Source of the DNA: Taibaiella sp965229095 | Lineage (GTDB): Bacteria > Bacteroidota > Bacteroidia > Chitinophagales > Chitinophagaceae | Assembly (NCBI GenBank): GCA_965229095.1 | Contig: OZ245855.1 | Coordinates: forward strand, 4,588,001 to 4,652,000 | Length of the DNA stretch: 64,000 bases | Direction of reading: 5' to 3' | Shown: piece after piece, positions 45,001 through 50,207 of the stretch | Layout: every line of letters begins with the position of its first letter | Position numbering within the stretch: position 1 is the first letter of the stretch | Program-made: the position numbers and the translations under genes | The notes under the pieces: model-generated | Told to the model about the DNA's origin: nothing | The model's input: only the letters and a program-made list of their open reading frames with translations | The model's database searches: none

Positions 45001-45215
45001 ATAAGAAAGCCTGGGCGGATGGAGAACCTTATGTGCATCGTTATGAATTGAATAAAGCCAATGAATTGCTAGAACGCTTAGGAGTGGAAAGACCCGACCT
45101 CCCTCCTTACGATCCTACTAAGGAGGAAAAATTTCCCTGGGAAGACCGGGTGATTGCTTTTGTTGAAAAACTAAAAGCGGAAAAGGAAAGAAAGGAGACG
45201 GAGGAAGAGGAGTAA
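42051..45215 (+). CDS. DUF4062-STAND NTPase-TPR protein (candidate immune-type sensor)
   Basis: 1,054 residues from ATG 42051 (a TTG at 42045 is possible). N-terminal DUF4062 domain ~12-120 (GVTVSSTFSDLKEHRDAL, MVRQGAAYIGVISHKYGQ, LSITELEFNEALRLKRPILL). An NTPase core follows: FVGRKAQLDVLDDW (~215), Walker A FEAIGGNGKSMLTW (~240), Walker B WLFILDGLERVL (~323), a sensor stretch LLVSSRL, a LRPGDAEALF segment and a CHPLTIGVLAGL motif, all typical of STAND/NB-ARC proteins. A charged coiled coil (~560-600) and winged-helix-like part precede TPR repeats (~680-1030), and the tail is very acidic/basic (KEREKETEEEE-like). Such N-effector/NTPase/TPR-sensor layouts are those of Avs-like antiphage proteins. 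It has no partner gene, and mobile genes are absent around it. Defence is inference. Confidence 0.85.
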   Translation: MNNPKHAPHSFPGVTVSSTFSDLKEHRDALIHLIDSQKLKAIAMENDGAKLMDVIDSSLEMVRQGAAYIGVISHKYGQVPECPKRNPDNLSITELEFNEALRLKRPILLFVIGEGHPVLVKDVEIDPEKRKKLEAFRERAKGMNEDSPVHRVYATFNSLDHFKEQIGKSILEISDHLKAHSPVINTPLAEPVTIINAIPLPPALYAEPPYLGSHRFVGRKAQLDVLDDWAQPADPHTILLFEAIGGNGKSMLTWEWTTKHATKARGDWAGIFWYSFYEKGAIMADFCCRALCYMTGRPLEEFSKKKVPELKELLLPLLQEKPWLFILDGLERVLVAYHRIDAASIRDEELDNPEDKIVNRDPCFCINEEDDELLRALSAVAPSKLLVSSRLVPKALLNAANQPIPGVFRVPLAGLRPGDAEALFRSCRISGNAEAIQNYLVANCDCHPLTIGVLAGLVNDYLPDKGNFDAWLADPAGGGQLNLAELNLVQKRNHILKAALYALPEKSLELLSTMALLSEAVDYRVLLALNPHLPPEPVAIPEPVKPKEVPWISEEQKVVRRKLYEQQIHAWEEYQKELQDWRQSEEYKQAPRKLEQTIHDLEERGLLQYDRNTRRYDLHPVTRGIAAGGLQMVEKERYGQIVVDFFSAQAQNPYEQAESQMDIQAGINIVQVLLKMEHYQEAIDAYRGELSNALFFNLEAYSEVLALIKPFFPNGWNTSPVFIQSQDIPYLTNDAALALSNIGETEEALLIYEQCVALNIENVSLADLRNTLRSICVCLDKQNELVASQRVLELSLLIGSFSDDIGELFADRFFMFTTYVDIGLWEEAGNMWSLLDSMGRDWSRASYRPGDAEFNYVRFQFMKGELNEEHLAVAERLAIEGKNRSVIRDLYWQRGMWLFEQGEWNLAMSCFNRAVNMARAIGHPDTNAETNLALVKFKLNQLVSPSDEAERLARFKKPDHRVLSELWFAIGNMEEAQKHALQAYKKAWADGEPYVHRYELNKANELLERLGVERPDLPPYDPTKEEKFPWEDRVIAFVEKLKAEKERKETEEEE

Positions 45216-45348
45216 GTGGTTGATTTATAGGAAGGGAATGGACGAGTTTGTATTAGAATTTGTCGGCCATTCCTGGCTTCATATTTTCCCTCGATACGGG
45301 GATAAACAGCCTCCCCGCATGCCGAATTTACTCCGTAACTTCGCGCCC

Positions 45349-47697
45349 ATGCATAATTATTTAAAGGAGTTAAATGTAAAGCAACGGGAAGCGGTGGAGC
45401 ACCTGGACGGGCCACTGATGATCGTAGCGGGTGCGGGTAGTGGTAAAACCAAGGTGCTGACCACCCGTATTGCCCACCTCATGAAACTGGGTGTGGATGC
45501 TTTTAATATACTGGCGCTGACTTTTACCAATAAGGCTGCCGCCGAAATGAAGGAGCGTATCGAGAAGATACTGGGCAACAACGAAGCCCGTAATTTGTAT
45601 ATCGGTACCTTTCACTCTGTATTTGCCCGCATCCTGCGTGCTGAAGCGCATAAAATAGGGTATCCCAACAGCTTTACGATCTACGATTCGGATGATGCCA
45701 AGAGTTTGCTGAAAAGTGTGATCAACGAAAACAACCTGGACGACAAGATGTATAAACCACAGTATGTTTATGGCCGCATCTCGGCAGCCAAGAACAACCT
45801 GATGGGGCCTATCGAATACATGCAGGATCATTTTATACAGCAGGAAGATGCCCGTAGCGGCCGCCCTTTAATGGGACAGTTGTATGCGCAGTATGCCGCC
45901 CGCTGCTTCAAGAACGGGGCGATGGATTTTGACGATCTCCTGTTCAAAATGTATGAGCTGATTGTGAAGCATCCCGATGTGCTTGCTAAATACCAACACA
46001 AGTTCAAATACATCCTGATCGATGAGTACCAGGATACCAATATTGCCCAGTACCAGATTATTAAGATGTTGGGTGCTGTACACGAAAACCTTTGCGTGGT
46101 GGGCGATGATGCCCAGAGTATTTATTCCTTCCGCGGTGCTACGATTGAAAATATCCTGAAGTTCCAGAAAGATTATGAAGGCGCGAAAGTGGTGAAGCTG
46201 GAACAGAATTACCGCAGTACGCAGAATATCCTCAATGTGGCCAATAAGGTGATCGGCCTGAATAAAAACCAGATACCTAAAAACCTTTGGACCGATAATG
46301 GAGAAGGGGATAAGCTCAAGCTGGTGCGTACCCTTACCGACAACGATGAAGGTCGTTTTGTGGCCGATGCCATTGCAGAGCAAAAGCTGCGCAACCATTA
46401 CCACAACAAGGATTTTGCGATCCTGTACCGGACCAATGCGCAAAGCCGTTCTTTCGAGGAAAGCCTGCGGAGGCTTAATATCCCTTACCGGATCTTCGGA
46501 GGGCTTTCTTTTTACCAACGTAAAGAGATCAAGGATTTTATTGCTTACCTGCGTATCGTGGTCAATCCCCAGGACGAGGAAGCTTTGAAAAGGATCATCA
46601 ATTACCCGGTACGAGGCATTGGCAAAACCAGTATCGAAAGGGTGCTGATTGCGGCCAATGAACATAACCAAACATTCTGGGAGGTATTGCAGCAACCTCA
46701 TATGACCGGGCTGAAGGGCGCGGCGGTGGCAGCGATCGAACAGTTTGTGACTATGATCAGAAGCTTCCAGGCTATGCTGGGCAAGCATGATGCTTATGAG
46801 GTTGCTTTTGCAGTAGGTAAGCATACCAATCTCGTTAAGGAATTGTACAACGATAAATCGGTAGAAGGTCTGGCTCGTTACGAGAACGTACAGGAATTGT
46901 TGAACGCGATTAAGGAGTACACCGAAACGCCGGACGAGGAAGGCGAACTGACCGACAAGAGCCTGGGTACCTATCTGCAGAATATCACCCTGCTTACGGA
47001 TGCCGATAAGAACGACGATGAAGACCAGGATGTGGTCAAGCTGATGACGATCCATGCGGCCAAGGGGCTAGAGTTTTCCTGTGTGTTTGCGGTTGGATTG
47101 GAAGAAAATATTTTCCCATCGGCCATGAGTATGTATGACCGCGAAGACCTGGAAGAGGAGCGTCGTTTGTTTTACGTAGTGATCACGCGGGCCAAAGATA
47201 AGCTCTGGATCAGCTTTGCCAACAGCCGTTACCGCTTCGGCTCCCTGGTGCAGAACGAACCCAGCCGCTTTATCGATGAAGTACCCCAGGAGTATATAGA
47301 CCGGAGCTTTGCCGGACTTGCCGGGGCACGTACCGGTGCTGCGGTCCGTAATACCAATGCGCAGCAAAGGACCTTTACCCCTAAAGAAAAAACAGCGCAG
47401 CAAACGGCCCGTAATGTGGCCGGTGCACATACCAGCAATAGCGATGTGGCGCGTGTGGCAGCCCTGAATAAAGTGCAGGCGCAGCCAACCACGCATATTC
47501 CCTCTGCTAATTTTACACCCAGCGATCCCGAGGAAATGGAAGAAGGCATGCGGGTAGAACACCAGAAGTTTGGTGTAGGGACGATCAAAAGACTGGAAGG
47601 CGGCGTGCATAACCGTATCGCTACGATCCATTTTCCTGCAGGTGGCGGCGATAAGAAAATTATGCTGGCTTATGCCAAATTGATGATCCTGAAATAG
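45349..47697 (+). CDS. UvrD/PcrA-family ATP-dependent DNA helicase
   Basis: 782 residues from ATG 45349: MHNYLKELNVKQREAVEHLDGP is the conserved start and a TAACTTCG box lies 6 bp before it; the frame reaches back to 45220. Superfamily 1A motifs: Q motif, Walker A AGAGSGKT, LTFTNKAA, DEYQDTN, GDDAQSIYSFRGA, EQNYRST, MTIHAAKGLEF and VVITRAKD. The C-terminus (~690-782) has a Ala/Thr-rich linker and a Tudor-like end (GMRVEHQKFGVGTIKRLEG) as in PcrA, which binds RNA polymerase. A 3'-5' helicase for repair and conflict resolution. It starts 134 bp after the STAND gene and is a core gene. Confidence 0.94.
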   Translation: MHNYLKELNVKQREAVEHLDGPLMIVAGAGSGKTKVLTTRIAHLMKLGVDAFNILALTFTNKAAAEMKERIEKILGNNEARNLYIGTFHSVFARILRAEAHKIGYPNSFTIYDSDDAKSLLKSVINENNLDDKMYKPQYVYGRISAAKNNLMGPIEYMQDHFIQQEDARSGRPLMGQLYAQYAARCFKNGAMDFDDLLFKMYELIVKHPDVLAKYQHKFKYILIDEYQDTNIAQYQIIKMLGAVHENLCVVGDDAQSIYSFRGATIENILKFQKDYEGAKVVKLEQNYRSTQNILNVANKVIGLNKNQIPKNLWTDNGEGDKLKLVRTLTDNDEGRFVADAIAEQKLRNHYHNKDFAILYRTNAQSRSFEESLRRLNIPYRIFGGLSFYQRKEIKDFIAYLRIVVNPQDEEALKRIINYPVRGIGKTSIERVLIAANEHNQTFWEVLQQPHMTGLKGAAVAAIEQFVTMIRSFQAMLGKHDAYEVAFAVGKHTNLVKELYNDKSVEGLARYENVQELLNAIKEYTETPDEEGELTDKSLGTYLQNITLLTDADKNDDEDQDVVKLMTIHAAKGLEFSCVFAVGLEENIFPSAMSMYDREDLEEERRLFYVVITRAKDKLWISFANSRYRFGSLVQNEPSRFIDEVPQEYIDRSFAGLAGARTGAAVRNTNAQQRTFTPKEKTAQQTARNVAGAHTSNSDVARVAALNKVQAQPTTHIPSANFTPSDPEEMEEGMRVEHQKFGVGTIKRLEGGVHNRIATIHFPAGGGDKKIMLAYAKLMILK

Positions 47698-47709
47698 CAA
47701 CGAGGAAAT

Positions 47710-47759
47710 AAATAAGGCAAAGCGCCGGCAGTACCTACTGCCGGCGCTTTGCCTTATTT
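47710..47759 (+). terminator. Terminator of the helicase gene
   Basis: Perfect 24-bp inverted repeat with a 2-base spacer, arms built around AAGCGCCGGCAGTA / TACTGCCGGCGCTT and ending in an ATTT tail; 12 bp after the stop codon. Extremely stable hairpin. Confidence 0.9.
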
Positions 47760-47937
47760 AGCCATGCATAAAATTTGCTGTTTTGCTCATGTTGATCCAG
47801 GTTGTTCCTCTCTTGTTGTGAAGTAAGGAGCGGCCTGGTAGCTGATCTGATCCTCCATTACTTTAGTGTTAATTCCTTCGGTTTTCTCCTACGCTTAAGA
47901 CTGGTATCTATCTTTCTACGAATTACACCAATATATA

Positions 47938-47957
47938 CATAATGTTTGGATGATAGA
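47938..47957 (+). promoter_or_regulatory. CATAAy-type upstream motif, copy 1 (before the T9SS gene at 48124)
   Basis: CATAATGTTTGGATGATAGA lies ~165 bp before the start codon in the 364-bp stretch 47760-48123 that holds no gene. It shares most positions with CATAACAATGGGATTATAGG (53322) and CATAACGATTGCATTATAGG (59809), both upstream of further T9SS genes. A promoter or activator site is likely. Confidence 0.45.
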
Positions 47958-48123
47958 GACCTGCTCCGGCCTGAAGTACTTTTGCATCGTTCATAAAAAA
48001 TAATCACTGGAACTACTCCGGGCATGCTCCCCGAAGCCTTGACCCGGTTCCATCTTAAGCTACAATTTTATTTCAAGTAAGTGCTCAAACAATAAAACCA
48101 ATTCTAACTTTTAAAAAAAAGCG

Positions 48124-49314
48124 ATGATGAAACGCATACCCTTACTTTGTATTCTTGCCTTGTTGTGTACTACGGTACAACTCACATGGGGCCAAACTGT
48201 AATGCTGGCCCGGTGGAATTTTACCAATGCAACCGGCGACTGGGGAGCTAGTCCATTCCAGCCTTCCGACAGTAATGCCAATGTAACCATCGTTGGCTTA
48301 ACACGCGGTAGTGGCATTACAACGGTACAGACTGCTGCAGGTAATGCCTGGGGCGGTAACGGTTTTTTTGATAACGTAACCAACCAAAGTATTGATTCGG
48401 CAATTGCATACAAAAATTATATCACGTACACTATCCAGGCCAAGCCAGGTTTCAAAGTGTCGCTTGCGCAGATCGCTGCCTGCAATCTCCGGAGATCAAG
48501 TACAGGTCCGGGCGCTACGCAATGGCAGTATAGCCTCGACAGTGTTAACTACACCAATATCGGCTCGACTATTACATTGGGTCTTACGAGTGCTTCCGGC
48601 AATGCAGTAGGGGCTATCGATTTAAGTAGTATTGTTGCTTTGCAAAATGTACCTTACACCAGTAAAGTATATTTCAGGGTAGTCATGTGGGGGGCTACTG
48701 CCGATAACGGTACCTGGTATTTTAATGCAGGCCCCAACAACCTGAGCCTGATCTTCAATGGCTCCACCGCTTCCATCCCGCTTCCCTTAAAGCTGCTGAG
48801 CTTTAACGGTAAGCAGGAGAATAATGTGAACCGCTTGGACTGGGTTACCGCACAGGAGAAAAATGTTTCCCATTTTGAACTGGAGCGTGGAACAGATGGT
48901 CAGCGCTTTACCAAAATAGCGGAGATCAAATCGATGGGCAACAACAGTACTGCTACCAACTCATACAACTACAAGGACGCTAATGCCAGTGCTGTGGCTT
49001 ATTACCGCTTGAAAATGGTAGATGCCGATGGCAGCGCTGATTATTCTGATGTTGTGGCAATGCGTAATGGCGTTGTGGCCGGTAATGTGCGTGTATATCC
49101 TAATCCTGCCGAAAATACTTTATTCCTCGAAGGTGTGGATACTAAAGCCAGCTATGCGATTACCGATGCCACAGGCAGGGAAGTAATGGCTTCTTCTATA
49201 ACTGCTGCCGGTACAGCAACAGCGATCCCTATTGCCGGTTTACCACAAGGTATTTATTTCCTCAGGCTTACTACAGAGCAAAAGACCGAGACCATAAGGT
49301 TCGTCAAAAAATAG
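48124..49314 (+). CDS. Secreted T9SS protein of unknown function
   Basis: 396 residues; ATG 48127 is an equal start option. Signal peptide (1-24). The domain at ~25-215 is beta-rich and contains CNLRRSSTGPGATQWQYSLD, a segment recurring in secreted Bacteroidota nuclease/phosphodiesterase-like proteins and again in the next gene (TRSSTGPQNFQIWYS). A second domain (~220-320, LLSFNGKQENNVNRLDWVTA, YNYKDANASAVAYYRLKMVD) is the common Ig/FN3-like stalk. The C-terminal ~75 residues, from VRVYPNPAENT to ETIRFVKK, are type A T9SS. No catalytic residues are evident. Long leader, own terminator. Confidence 0.88.
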   Translation: MMKRIPLLCILALLCTTVQLTWGQTVMLARWNFTNATGDWGASPFQPSDSNANVTIVGLTRGSGITTVQTAAGNAWGGNGFFDNVTNQSIDSAIAYKNYITYTIQAKPGFKVSLAQIAACNLRRSSTGPGATQWQYSLDSVNYTNIGSTITLGLTSASGNAVGAIDLSSIVALQNVPYTSKVYFRVVMWGATADNGTWYFNAGPNNLSLIFNGSTASIPLPLKLLSFNGKQENNVNRLDWVTAQEKNVSHFELERGTDGQRFTKIAEIKSMGNNSTATNSYNYKDANASAVAYYRLKMVDADGSADYSDVVAMRNGVVAGNVRVYPNPAENTLFLEGVDTKASYAITDATGREVMASSITAAGTATAIPIAGLPQGIYFLRLTTEQKTETIRFVKK

Positions 49315-49340
49315 GCAGTACCAATCATCGATATTTACTG

Positions 49341-49373
49341 GAGAAACACTTGTCTTTAAGGCAAGTGTTTCTC
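49341..49373 (+). terminator. Terminator of the T9SS gene at 48124
   Basis: 12-bp perfect stem GAGAAACACTTG / CAAGTGTTTCTC with a 9-nt loop, then TTTTGT, 27 bp past the stop. Confidence 0.88.
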
Positions 49374-49703
49374 TTTTGTCTATAAACGATGCCCCAAGAA
49401 CCTGGTTGCCTTACAGAGTACAACGACGCAAGGCACTTTAATCGTTTTTCGGCATCGCAGTTGCCGAATGGCGATGGTAATGCAGGTCTGAAACCTCTTC
49501 CTGGAGAGGGTTCCAGGGGAGATGCTTTTTAGTGTATGGACCTGCTATTGTTTGATATTGTCGTATGGAAAGGCAGGAGGCTGTGTTGTGAAATTGTTAA
49601 TTTAGATTTTTAATTAATTTAAAATAAACAAGTTATGGATAACATACTTCAATACATAACTAACGTATTGCGACGATGGAAAAAGGTCCTGCTACCTTTA
49701 CGC

Positions 49704-49849
49704 CGTATCTTGGTCGGATACGATGAGTTACTCTTATTCCCAGTTAAAACCAACCTTATTCCATGTCTAGTTTGCTTTTAAACCAACTACAGGAACTCAC
49801 CTTAACAATATTTGTTTTTAATTAAGGGATAAGGTAACTCATGTTTTTA
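49704..49849 (+). ncRNA. Candidate structured small RNA with promoter and terminator
   Basis: A -7-like box TACCTTTA (49693-49700, with TTG at 49668 22 bp before) would start a transcript near 49704. It begins with a hairpin CGTATC-TTGGTCG-GATACG (49704-49722). Next, ATGAGTTACtCTTATtCCC (49723-49741) pairs with GGGATAAGGTAACTCAT (49826-49842) over 17 bp interrupted only by two single-T bulges. An inner TTAAAAC pairs with GtTTTTAA. The outer stem is followed directly by GTTTTTAAA, making it also a terminator. The predicted length is ~145 nt with no coding content. No known RNA family recognised; a structured leader of another gene is the alternative. Confidence 0.5.
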
Positions 49850-50087
49850 AATAGTTAAGCACAGTGCTGCGATGCTTACAACAATGTTGCTTCTTCTTTG
49901 CAACATACTCTTCCAAAAACAGAAAACAAACACAGCAGGTCTTAAAAAGATCAAATCACAGGTTTACAAACCGCTATTGTAACGATGTTTTTTTGTTGAT
50001 AAATGCACCCTTTTTTTCCTTTTTGGTAACACGCCAATCATAATTTGATAATTAGGTTCCTCGCTAGCTCTCTCCCTAATTTTACAC

Positions 50088-50120
50088 CGTATCCGACCCC
50101 TATACACAGTGTCCGACCAA
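50088..50120 (+). repeat. Repeat pair in the leader of the 50.2-kb T9SS gene, complementary to the candidate RNA
   Basis: CGTATCCGACC (50088-50098) and GTGTCCGACCAA (50109-50120) share the core GTrTCCGACC at a 20-bp period. Both are complementary to the 5' hairpin of the candidate RNA (49710-49722): 11 bp without mismatch for the first copy, 12 bp with one G-U for the second. They may be antisense targets or DNA operator half sites. Confidence 0.5.
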
Positions 50121-50207
50121 ACGGTACCTTTTAAGCAAGAGCTGGAGATCTGCTACAGCAGCACGTTTCAGCAAATGCGAAAAACTTAAAATTACAAATC
50201 TAATTTT

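Larger units (their letters stand above)
49315..50207 (+). other. 893-bp intergenic region between two T9SS genes
   Basis: No open frame of gene quality on either strand. It contains the terminator of the previous gene (49341-49373), a candidate structured RNA (49704-49849), a degenerate CATAAy motif (CATAATTTGATAATTAGG, 50039-50056), a weak -7 box TAATTTTA (50077-50084) and a repeat pair (50088-50120). The segment is A/T-richer than the genes, like a long regulated leader. Confidence 0.6.

Noticed and set aside
41872..45348. Mobile element carrying the STAND gene
   Set aside because: No integrase, transposase, tRNA or terminal repeat was found on either side; single-gene insertion remains possible but unsupported.
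45868..47055. Long minus-strand open frame (395 codons) opposite the helicase gene
   Set aside because: Lies wholly antisense to a gene with every UvrD motif; its translation is rich in His/Gln/Ile with no domain, typical of a shadow frame.
49704..49849. 6S RNA or tmRNA as identity of the candidate RNA
   Set aside because: No tRNA-like ends or tag frame, and the long outer stem without a central bubble between two stems does not fit 6S well.
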